Below, piece after piece: positions 1-7,794 of a stretch of DNA of 64,000 bases. The stretch's first letter is position 1; each line of letters begins with the position of its first letter. The translations under genes and the position numbers were made by a program. The stretch is from Sporocytophaga sp. (GTDB lineage: Bacteria; Bacteroidota; Bacteroidia; Cytophagales; Cytophagaceae): positions 1 through 64,000 of the forward strand of contig NZ_JAGHZZ010000006.1 in assembly GCF_017745095.1 (NCBI RefSeq), read 5' to 3'. A model generated the notes under the pieces. That model was given only the letters and a program-made list of their open reading frames with translations, was not told the origin of the DNA and did no database searches.

Positions 1-28
1 ACCTGTAAACCTATTTCAGGACGAGACA

Positions 29-63
29 CACAAATGTAAGCAAGTTTATAACTTGCGGGTTAT
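29..63. repeat. Left inverted repeat of RAYT locus, with hairpin gcaagt-ttata-acttgc
   Basis: cacaaatgtaagcaagtttataacttgcgggttat matches the reverse complement of 706-740 with few differences. Confidence 0.85.
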
Positions 64-611
64 TATTCGATAAATTCGACTTCTATAAGTCCTTTCTTTC
101 CCGAATAATTGATTGCACTCGAATAAATATAATCCTCCGGACATCTAACAATACCGGCCTTAACAGGATTTTCATGGATATATGCCAACCGCTGATCCAT
201 CATGTCATTAGAGCTCAACTCTATTGTCCTGTTGTCTTGTTGCCAGAATTGATAATTTTTATTATTGCTGTTCTTTAAGCCCGCTGACTTAAAGAGCCAC
301 AGCATCCATTTCCTCCTGCTCTCCTTCGAATCATTAATAGCCTTTATCAGCTCTTTGGATGTATGCTTTTTAAAATCTCTTAGTATATCAGATAAGTTCT
401 TTCCTTTATCTGCTCTTACTATCATGTGGTAGTGATTTGTCATTAGAACCCAGGCATAAATAATAAGGCCTTTTTCTTTCTGACAATACTTTAAACTATC
501 GACAATAATATCTTTATAATGTTCGCGGGTAAAGACATCGACCCATTTTACTATTGCGGTCGTGATAAAATATAGTCCTTCCGGATCATTGATGGTGTAT
601 TTGGATGACAT
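63..611 (-). CDS. REP-associated tyrosine transposase (RAYT, Y1_Tnp/IS200-like superfamily)
   Basis: Translation contains the Y1 signature region WVLMTNHYHMIVRA (HxH) and LAYIHENPVKAGIV, typical of RAYTs. Confidence 0.9.
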   Translation of the reverse strand: MSSKYTINDPEGLYFITTAIVKWVDVFTREHYKDIIVDSLKYCQKEKGLIIYAWVLMTNHYHMIVRADKGKNLSDILRDFKKHTSKELIKAINDSKESRRKWMLWLFKSAGLKNSNNKNYQFWQQDNRTIELSSNDMMDQRLAYIHENPVKAGIVRCPEDYIYSSAINYSGKKGLIEVEFIE

Positions 612-705
612 AGCTGGTTATTTTATTATTCTTCAAATATAAAAATAGCTTCGATATTATCGGAGCTATTTTGAAAATTATCTTGAATTTAATTTATCTT
701 CCTTT

Positions 706-740
706 ATAACCGCAAGTCAATAGACTTGCTCTCATTTGTG
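706..740. repeat. Right inverted repeat of RAYT locus, with hairpin gcaagt-caatag-acttgc
   Basis: ataaccgcaagtcaatagacttgctctcatttgtg; reverse complement of 29-63 apart from a few positions. Confidence 0.85.
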
Positions 741-770
741 GGCAGAAGCCAAAAGACTTCAGCCACGGGC
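741..770. repeat. REP-like palindrome (GAAGTC family, divergent copy)
   Basis: ggcagaagccaaaagacttcagcc forms a hairpin; its reverse complement resembles the 1497 and 2374 copies. Confidence 0.6.
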
Positions 771-1414
771 TAGTTGAGATTTGAGGAAGGACCTAAAACT
801 TCTTGCAAAAAAATATCACCGAAACCTCCTTCCCCATAACCTAAACCTTCTTTAAATGCTTCTTTAACTTCCTCGGTACAATTTAAAAAAATTTCTTTGG
901 TCACTTCGATTGAGTTGTTTATTGTATCAAAGTCATTAGTAGCATACGCTTTATATAAAGACACCTGAAATATAGATAATAGATAATTTAAACTGTTAAT
1001 TGGGTCTGTATGCAAGGAATTAAAGTCTTTAAGATTTGCCTTAAAAAGAATCTCCACCTTTGATGGTGTGATGACATTTTCAAATTCAATCATTTTTTCT
1101 TGTATAATAGAGGTAAAATATACTTTATTCTCTTTAATTAACTGATTATACAGGTTCTCATAATTTAATTCATCAAAAACATTAAACAAATAATTTGATA
1201 GATCCTCAACACTAATACTTGTAGACAAACTTAATTCATTTAAGAACTGGAGAAGTTCACCTTGAATTGACTTTATCTTTTTATCAAAATAATAAGTTAA
1301 AAAAACAACTTCCGGCTCAATGGGATTAAACATTTTATTCTCGTAATCTTCATAAAAAAATCTTTCCACATTGGGTATTTTATTAATCAAACAGTCATAT
1401 ATTTTCTTATTCAT
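770..1414 (-). CDS. Hypothetical protein
   Basis: Long ORF; start at MNKKIYD more likely than the upstream alternative start. Confidence 0.6.
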   Translation of the reverse strand: MNKKIYDCLINKIPNVERFFYEDYENKMFNPIEPEVVFLTYYFDKKIKSIQGELLQFLNELSLSTSISVEDLSNYLFNVFDELNYENLYNQLIKENKVYFTSIIQEKMIEFENVITPSKVEILFKANLKDFNSLHTDPINSLNYLLSIFQVSLYKAYATNDFDTINNSIEVTKEIFLNCTEEVKEAFKEGLGYGEGGFGDIFLQEVLGPSSNLN

Positions 1415-1496
1415 AATCTTAATAAGTAACAAAAATCGATATTATTAATTTTCCAATATCTATTCGTTGTTGATATAAACTTCTTATTACTTGTCT

Positions 1497-1530
1497 CCCC
1501 TCTGGTTGAAGTCTTTCTGACTTCAACCCA
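1497..1530. repeat. REP-like palindrome, 34 bp (GAAGTC family)
   Basis: cccctctggttgaagtctttctgacttcaaccca; identical to 2374-2407 except one loop base. Confidence 0.85.
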
Positions 1531-1603
1531 CACCCAATAACCATAGCCAAATGAAAAGTCACAGATCAACTAGTAAAGTTTTATTCATGATGCAATTTCG
1601 CAA

Positions 1604-2359
1604 TTGGTTGATCGTTTTGCAGCTTATATGATAAGCTACTGGGTTTTTATTTTTATCCTTGTAAAACTATTTTTTTTTGAAACCTCGCAGCTTTTTGCGC
1701 AAAAAAAAGATATAGTTTCTTTAAACATTCAAACAACACCAGTAGGAATAGCACTATTTAAGACGCATTCTGATAATCGGCATTGGAAATCTGGAGGATT
1801 CGTATTTGGTTTAAGCGCTGCAATACATATGCAAAAGAGAGACTGCAGCTTCTCCTATCAAGCCGGAATAGGAACTAATTTAATAAATTTTAGTTTTGCA
1901 CTAAAAGAAAAAGAATATAAAACACGCTTTCACAATTACCCTAATCTCTTCATTTCTACTAAATATTTATTTAATAAAAGTAATAAATATATATTTTACT
2001 CTCAACTTTCATTTGGTTTACAACTTCCCACTAAAAAATTTAAAAGTGAAGATTACAAGGATGAATTTAAAGCGAATACTACTTATTCAAATAATAAAAT
2101 GGGGTTGTTTTTGTCCCCGGAGATAGGATGTAAGCTAAAAGGTAAAAACATTGCTAATGGAATAGAAGTAGGTTTAATTTATAGATTAGGTTTTAACCAG
2201 TTTGCTAAAAACACTTTAACAAAGGACAATATAACTCAGCTCTATTTTTATCAAGGTAATTTTTTAGGTTTTTCCTTCAGATATTTTTTTACTTTAAAAG
2301 TAAAGACTACCCAATATTCTCCATCATATTTTAGAAAGGCGAGATGTCCAAAACAATAG
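1604..2359 (+). CDS. Putative outer-membrane beta-barrel protein, hypothetical
   Basis: 251-aa ORF with N-terminal hydrophobic segment and alternating beta-strand-like pattern, aromatic C-terminal region. Confidence 0.55.
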   Translation: MVDRFAAYMISYWVFIFILVKLFFFETSQLFAQKKDIVSLNIQTTPVGIALFKTHSDNRHWKSGGFVFGLSAAIHMQKRDCSFSYQAGIGTNLINFSFALKEKEYKTRFHNYPNLFISTKYLFNKSNKYIFYSQLSFGLQLPTKKFKSEDYKDEFKANTTYSNNKMGLFLSPEIGCKLKGKNIANGIEVGLIYRLGFNQFAKNTLTKDNITQLYFYQGNFLGFSFRYFFTLKVKTTQYSPSYFRKARCPKQ

Positions 2360-2373
2360 ATGAATTTGCAATT

Positions 2374-2407
2374 CCCCTCTGGTTGAAGTCTATCTGACTT
2401 CAACCCA
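2374..2407. repeat. REP-like palindrome, 34 bp (GAAGTC family)
   Basis: cccctctggttgaagtctatctgacttcaaccca; one mismatch to 1497-1530. Confidence 0.85.
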
Positions 2408-2977
2408 CTGGGAAATCATGTCAAATATTCGTTTTCCAATATAATCATTCAACCGTTTAAAATTAGGATATCGATAATACTCATTCCAGTAGCTTATCAT
2501 TCGACTTTCTGTTTGTTGCCAATATCTTTCATTTTCCCTAATGAACTTCACATAGTTGTTGATTGTACGTTCATTTATGTGTTCATCTATATCATATAAA
2601 ATTTCTATTACATATTCTCCCAGAAGTTGAAATATAAAAGGAATAACAAAATATTCAGTATTGTCTTTAAGTTCCTTTAATTGCCTCTGCCTTACAAATC
2701 CATTGTGGTGTCTAAGGTAAATACAATTCAATATTTTTTTTTGTTGTTTAGTTAAATCATCAGATTTAAAGTCTGTTGGTTTGTCAAAATAAACTCGACT
2801 TGGAATTATCAAATGTTCTCCGTTAAGAATTACTTCTTGTTGAGCAGTTGGATGAATGTCAAAGTTTTTATCCGACAAATAATCAATTACAACTTTAACA
2901 TCAGATTTTATATCTTTCGGAAAAGCATTAAGTAACTTTCTTTTATTTATTTCAAATGAATCTTTAGGTAGTCTCAT
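2390..2977 (-). CDS. Hypothetical protein
   Basis: 195-aa ORF; last codons and stop lie in the REP-like palindrome. Confidence 0.6.
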   Translation of the reverse strand: MRLPKDSFEINKRKLLNAFPKDIKSDVKVVIDYLSDKNFDIHPTAQQEVILNGEHLIIPSRVYFDKPTDFKSDDLTKQQKKILNCIYLRHHNGFVRQRQLKELKDNTEYFVIPFIFQLLGEYVIEILYDIDEHINERTINNYVKFIRENERYWQQTESRMISYWNEYYRYPNFKRLNDYIGKRIFDMISQWVEVR

Positions 2978-3073
2978 GAGCTTAAACTATGATATATTAT
3001 GCACAACTTATTTTATATACACATCGGAATTGTACATTCTCCATTTATAGGTACCAAAGGGAATTAGTTTCTT

Positions 3074-3460
3074 TCACTCTTTTATTTTTGTTTCAATAGT
3101 TACCAAAATATGATCAATGAGCTCAATAAAGACTCGTTTATTTAATAAATTATTCAACCTACTTGACGACACAATTGTCTTTGATGTATTTATCAATTCG
3201 GACTTTACATTTCTAAGATTAATAATTAATTCAGGTTTATCCAGATTACTAATCGATTTCTTTATATCCTCCTTCCAAAATGAAAAACCGTCAATTCCAC
3301 AACATTCTGCTACACATTGAGTTTCTAGGCCATCCCAAAAGTCAATAGTTGGTTTAAGAATATTATCTATTTCGATTATCTCATTATCGTTCTTTGAATC
3401 AAATCCAACCCATTTAATCCATTTATTTTCTCCTATGCTTATGCCTTTTGATGTAGTCAT
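3074..3460 (-). CDS. DUF6331-like small protein
   Basis: Motif LETQCVAECCGIDGFSFW resembles DUF6331 proteins, from memory. Confidence 0.55.
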   Translation of the reverse strand: MTTSKGISIGENKWIKWVGFDSKNDNEIIEIDNILKPTIDFWDGLETQCVAECCGIDGFSFWKEDIKKSISNLDKPELIINLRNVKSELINTSKTIVSSSRLNNLLNKRVFIELIDHILVTIETKIKE

Positions 3461-3590
3461 AATATTTGTTTGATTGGTACTATATGTTTTCTTTATTAAA
3501 AATTAAAATAAAAAAACTACAACGCACCCAAACTGCGCAATAAAAAATAACTTTAACTTTTTCTTAAAAAATTTTCTCTACCAAATAAAA

Positions 3591-3630
3591 AAGGTCGAAA
3601 AAACTACTAATCTTTAGTTTATCCGACCTT
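3591..3630 (-). terminator. Intrinsic terminator-like hairpin downstream of XRE gene
   Basis: aaggtcg...cgacctt with nested aaacta/tagttt pairing. Confidence 0.55.
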
Positions 3631-3650
3631 TCTATAAAATATTAAATTTT

Positions 3651-4046
3651 CTATTTCTCCCCCTTCAACCTCTCAATCTCCTTCTTCTGCATCTCAACCA
3701 AATCTTCCAACAACTTAATCTTATCCTCATAAAGCTTTTGCATTTGTTCAGGCATGGAGAAATTGTAGACCGGATTATTATTAGTATTCACACCAGCGGG
3801 GTTCATACTGTTGTTCATGCTATTGATAAGATTAAAAATGGTCTTCTCATCGAACGCCAATATATCCTGCACAGTCACCTGAAGTACCTTCGCAATCTGC
3901 TCCAACCTCTCCGGACTCACCGACACCTCATCTGTCTCAATCTTGCTGTAGCTGGGCTGGCTGATGCCTAATACCTCTGCCATGTATTCCTGTTTCAGAC
4001 CTTTCAGTTCTCTTACTTTCTTTATTTTATTTCCTAACGTTAGCAT
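3651..4046 (-). CDS. XRE-family helix-turn-helix transcriptional regulator
   Basis: GNKIKKVRELKGLKQEYMAEVLGISQPSYSKIETDEVSVSPERLEQIAKVL, classic HTH_3; C-terminal coiled coil. Confidence 0.9.
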   Translation of the reverse strand: MLTLGNKIKKVRELKGLKQEYMAEVLGISQPSYSKIETDEVSVSPERLEQIAKVLQVTVQDILAFDEKTIFNLINSMNNSMNPAGVNTNNNPVYNFSMPEQMQKLYEDKIKLLEDLVEMQKKEIERLKGEK

Positions 4047-4255
4047 AACTCTTTAAAAATTAATCTGATACTTACATTATAAGATATTCTTTTGTTATGA
4101 ATATCTTATTCTTGTGATGAATAAAATACCACTTACTTTTGATCTTATATACAAAGCTAATAAAATCAGTCATATATGGAAATATCAGACTGTCTTCCAT
4201 AAATGACCTGATCGTTTGAAAAATCATTTTTAATACATCTAAAAACCAGCTAAAT

Positions 4256-4654
4256 ATGAAACACACAACCGGCGTGCTCTATGTCGATAGTGAGCAACAC
4301 AACCTAAATGCCTTCCGTGCTTATTTCCGGGAATTCAAGGAATATAATATTCACCTCTTCAAGACAGGCATCGATGCGGTCTTTGCCCTGCATACCGAAA
4401 AGATTGATATCATCATCGCAGACCAGATCAGGCCGGAGGTCACAGGGTTTGAGTTTGTGAGTGCTGCACGTTTTAAGGATTCTCCCCCACTTATTATTGT
4501 GCTTACTGTACACACAGATACACAGGTGCTGGATATGGCTTTGGAGCAGGGTACTCTATTTCGGTATTTCCCAAAGCCGGTTAACTTTCAGGAACTGCAC
4601 TTTGCATTGATAGATGCTAAATTAACATTGATTAACAGACCTAACTCCCACTAA
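4256..4654 (+). CDS. Response regulator receiver domain protein
   Basis: GVLYVDSEQHNLNAFRAYFREF...IDIIIADQIRPEVTGFEF...YFPKPVNFQEL; CheY-like fold with conserved Lys; the phospho-acceptor Asp sits in the IIIADQ segment. Confidence 0.85.
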   Translation: MKHTTGVLYVDSEQHNLNAFRAYFREFKEYNIHLFKTGIDAVFALHTEKIDIIIADQIRPEVTGFEFVSAARFKDSPPLIIVLTVHTDTQVLDMALEQGTLFRYFPKPVNFQELHFALIDAKLTLINRPNSH

Positions 4655-4659
4655 CCGCT

Positions 4660-4800
4660 ATGAAGATCTTGCAATATGTTGTATTCCCTTTCCTCTTTAT
4701 CTATGATCTCGTTGTTGTAACCATTGAGTTTAAAAGGAAAAAATTGCCGCTAACACCGTTTGTGCTGTTTTCATTGGGAAGAAGGAAGTGGATGAAATAA
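4660..4800 (+). CDS. Small hydrophobic/basic protein (46 aa), possible
   Basis: ATG..TAA ORF MKILQYVVFPFLFIYDLVVVTIEFKRKKLPLTPFVLFSLGRRKWMK, 5 bp after the response regulator. Confidence 0.4.
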   Translation: MKILQYVVFPFLFIYDLVVVTIEFKRKKLPLTPFVLFSLGRRKWMK

Positions 4801-4819
4801 GCGGGAAGCCTAAAGCGGA

Positions 4820-4920
4820 AAGTTGAAAGCTTAAAGTAAAAAGTTGAAAGTAAATGAGAAAATGTCAATGAGAATTGAAACCGTGTTTCAGACATCTGAG
4901 ACGACTTTATAAGTTCGCAG
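4820..4920. repeat. Dispersed repeat, copy A (agttgaaagcttaaag... tcaatgagaattgaaa ... cagacat)
   Basis: Similar to 6330-6420 over ~90 bp. Confidence 0.7.
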
Positions 4921-5159
4921 GATTGGTTGCATTCTTCTTTTGTTAATTAGACTCTGATTGTGAATATTTTTAAAACCACATTTCGTTGTTTCAACTCCTT
5001 ATTACCGTACTATATCCGTAAAAATCTTTAATTAACCAGCACTTACCGCATCGTCCTTATGAGCACTTCAGGAGCTTTATTAAACTATATTTTTAAGCTT
5101 TCGGTTACCAATTTAGAAACAGGGAAAATGGCAAAATGGATACAAGGAATAGAGGAACG

Positions 5160-6257
5160 ATGGCGGATCGACCAAAGGAGATCCCCGCAAGAGGATGGAA
5201 AGATATATTTCTAAGGGTAAAGGAGGAATTTACTAACGATCATATCAGCATAGTATCAGCAGGAGTTGCGTTTTATTTCTTTCTAGCACTTTTCCCTTTG
5301 ATTAGTGCTATGGTTGCCATTTATGGACTTGTATTTGACGCTGCTCAGGTAGAACAACAATTGAGTCAGTTAGGTGCAGTAATGCCGCCACAAGCTCAGG
5401 ATATCATTGCACCACAATTACATAAGATAGTCAGTGCCCCTCAACAGGGTCTTGGTTTGGCATTGATTTTCAGTATTCTGCTTAGTTTGTGGTCTGCCAA
5501 TGCCGGAACCAAGGCGCTTTTTGATGGTATTAATATAGCTTACAACCAAAATGAAGAAAGAAATTTCTTTAAGTTAAATGGGATAACCCTTGCAGTTACA
5601 CTGGGGGGAATATTGGTAGGAATAATAGCAGTAGCATTGGTAATCGGTTTTCCGGCTATAATTGATAAACTTGGATTGCCTTCTACTATATCAGATATCA
5701 TTTCAATGGCGCGTTGGCCTTTGCTTTTTGCATTCATCGTTGTTTCATTATCTGTAATATATAAAATTGCACCTGACAGAAATAATCCTAAGTTCAAGTG
5801 GGTCAGTTGGGGTGCATGTATAGCTGCTGCCTTATGGATCGGAGCTTCTCTTCTGTTTAGCTTATACATCAATAACTTCGGTAATTATGATGCCACCTAT
5901 GGTGCTATAGCTGCTGTCATTATCCTGATGCTATGGTTTCAGATTACAAGCCTTTGTGTTCTTCTCGGTGCAGAAATAAATTCTGAAATGGAACACCAGA
6001 CAGCTAAAGATACCACTGTTGGTGAATCAGAGCCATTGGGACAACGAGGAGGATATCATGCCGATCGTGTAGCCGCCGGAACAGAAGAAGCTGATGAAAA
6101 GGATATTCCTGATGAGGAAAAAGTCCGAGACAGAACTGTAAAAACAAAAACCAAAAACAGAGATAGCGTTAAATTGGAAAGATGGCTTAAAAATAAAAAC
6201 AGAGATCTAAAGGCTAAGGATAGAAATATAAATCCTGGTGATGATGAGCTGCAATAA
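5160..6257 (+). CDS. YihY/BrkB family inner-membrane protein
   Basis: DHISIVSAGVAFYFFLALFPLISAMVAIYGL and multiple TM segments; start at MADRPKE preferred over 5136. Confidence 0.9.
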   Translation: MADRPKEIPARGWKDIFLRVKEEFTNDHISIVSAGVAFYFFLALFPLISAMVAIYGLVFDAAQVEQQLSQLGAVMPPQAQDIIAPQLHKIVSAPQQGLGLALIFSILLSLWSANAGTKALFDGINIAYNQNEERNFFKLNGITLAVTLGGILVGIIAVALVIGFPAIIDKLGLPSTISDIISMARWPLLFAFIVVSLSVIYKIAPDRNNPKFKWVSWGACIAAALWIGASLLFSLYINNFGNYDATYGAIAAVIILMLWFQITSLCVLLGAEINSEMEHQTAKDTTVGESEPLGQRGGYHADRVAAGTEEADEKDIPDEEKVRDRTVKTKTKNRDSVKLERWLKNKNRDLKAKDRNINPGDDELQ

Positions 6258-6291
6258 TAATCTGTCCTATTCAAGCATAGCAATAAATAAT

Positions 6292-6318
6292 AAAGACCCC
6301 TTGATTTATGGGGTCTTT
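6292..6318 (+). terminator. Intrinsic terminator
   Basis: aaagacccc-ttgattta-ggggtcttt followed by T-rich sequence. Confidence 0.8.
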
Positions 6319-6329
6319 TAATTTTCAAT

Positions 6330-6420
6330 AGTTGAAAGCTTAAAGCTTAAAGTAAGTGAGCAAAGGTCAATGAGATTTGAAATGCGGTTCAGACATTTGA
6401 CGCACTTCGTAAGTACGATT
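6330..6420. repeat. Dispersed repeat, copy B, directly preceding the 21-bp tandem array
   Basis: gttgaaagcttaaagcttaaagtaagtgagcaaaggtcaatgagatttgaaatgcggttcagacattt; matches 4820-4920. Confidence 0.7.
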
Positions 6421-6654
6421 TCAGACTTCGGAACTACGACGACGGACTTCAGAGGTATGACTTAGAACCTCGGAACTACGACGGCGGACTTCGCAAGTAC
6501 GACGACGAACCTCGGAGCTACGATTTCGGACCTCAGAACTACGACGACGGACTTCGGAGGTCCGACTTCGAACCTCGGAACTACGACATCGGACTTCGGA
6601 AGTACGACGGCGGACCTCAGAGGTCCGATTGGGAACTTCGGAAGTAAGATGTCC
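6405..6654. repeat. 21-bp degenerate tandem repeat array, ~12 units, each centred on a short palindrome
   Basis: Units in exact 21-bp register from 6405 (cttcgtaagtacgatttcaga, cttcggaactacgacgacgga, ...) to 6636. Confidence 0.9.
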
Positions 6655-6728
6655 ACATTAATAATGTGCTATAGTCATCATAACAATCAATTATTTTAGC
6701 TTTGATCTATGATATACTGTAATAAAAA

Positions 6729-6751
6729 AGCCCATTCTTTCGAATGGGCTT
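6729..6751 (-). terminator. Intrinsic terminator
   Basis: aagcccattc-ttt-cgaatgggctt, with a T tract on the minus strand. Confidence 0.8.
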
Positions 6752-6756
6752 GTGAT

Positions 6757-7242
6757 TTACAAATCGGTAGTTGGTTTATCTTCTGGTTCTGCCGGTCTGC
6801 TTCTGCTTGCAAAATGTTTAGACAATTTTGAAACAGTATCCGTAAGATTGCTGTTTCCTCTGGAGGCCTGTTTAAGAAAGCCGTAACACTGATCAGTCAA
6901 TGTGATCGCTTCATTGCCAGCAGCCATCATGGTGTCGCTTATACCTTCTATAACGGGCTGAATGTGCATATTGATTTCCGCAAGATCAAGGTACAGTTTT
7001 GCTCTGTAATAATAATCTTCAGTGTCGATTACTCCAGGTATTGTTTTCGGATTTGCTTTCACAGCAATCAAAACATCATTAACGTAACCTTGTCTCTTTT
7101 CAGCGACCTTTCTAAGAGTCTTTCGTTCTTCATTAGACAGGTTGATTACAAAATCAAGTTCAGCTTTCAGTTCCTGAATTTTGCTGATGATACGTGCCAC
7201 TCTCTCGGCATCGAGCTTTGCGGATAATTTCTGATATCCCAT
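6757..7242 (-). CDS. Hypothetical protein, member of local tandem paralogue cluster
   Basis: 161-aa helical ORF; N-terminus MGYQKLSAKLDAERVARIISKIQELKAELDFVI resembles the small ORF at 7353-7511. Confidence 0.7.
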   Translation of the reverse strand: MGYQKLSAKLDAERVARIISKIQELKAELDFVINLSNEERKTLRKVAEKRQGYVNDVLIAVKANPKTIPGVIDTEDYYYRAKLYLDLAEINMHIQPVIEGISDTMMAAGNEAITLTDQCYGFLKQASRGNSNLTDTVSKLSKHFASRSRPAEPEDKPTTDL

Positions 7243-7352
7243 AGTAATTGAAATGTTTAAATTGATTGATAAATAAAATCTGTGCTTAAAAAATTAAGCT
7301 TTAAAAAAGATTAGGTTGTTGAAGTCGGATCTTCATTAGCTGGTGAATCTCC

Positions 7353-7511
7353 CTAATTTAAATTACTAAGGCGCTGCTTAAGCCATTCTTTCTTCAACTC
7401 TTTATCAGAAAGGATTAATGAATCCATTTCTTCTTTGAGTCTTTTCAGTCTGACAAGCAATGCTGCCGCTTTTTCGGCATCAAATTTTGGTAATGGTTTT
7501 TGATCTTCCAT
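7353..7511 (-). CDS. Short paralogue (52 aa) of the 6757-7242 protein, possibly truncated
   Basis: My translation: MEDQKPLPKFDAEKAAALLVRLKRLKEEMDSLILSDKELKKEWLKQRLSNLN*; below the ORF track cutoff. Confidence 0.5.
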   Translation of the reverse strand: MEDQKPLPKFDAEKAAALLVRLKRLKEEMDSLILSDKELKKEWLKQRLSNLN

Positions 7512-7794
7512 AGGTTTAAAAGTTTAATTAATAAATGAATTAATATGCTTGAAAAATTAAAGCCTAAAATTGATGAGCATGTTGCAGGAAGATATTCATT
7601 AGCTGGTGAACTCTATTTGCAATAGCTGATTGTGGTGCATAGATATAAAACAAATATTTAAAAGTCAAACAGTTGTCAAAAAAAGTAGAAAATGGAAAGT
7701 TTGAATGAATCAGGTAATACCAACTTTGAGAGGTTACCATTTCTCCATTTAAGTATTAATAATTTTATATAAATTCATTCTTTTTATATTATAT

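Noticed and set aside
4072-4266. 64-aa minus-strand ORF upstream of the XRE gene
   Set aside because: Low-complexity intergenic composition and overlap with the response regulator start; not supported as coding.
5059-5214. 51-aa ORF overlapping the start of the BrkB-family gene
   Set aside because: No recognisable features and out-of-frame overlap with a well-supported gene.
6405-6654. CRISPR array interpretation of the 21-bp repeats
   Set aside because: Units are directly contiguous with no unique spacers, and no cas genes are present.
6462-6656. ORF of 64 aa with heptad-like PRFxVxPPKSVVVV repeats
   Set aside because: It is an artefact of the non-coding 21-bp tandem array (7 codons per unit); the frame is broken by a stop in one unit and has no start context.
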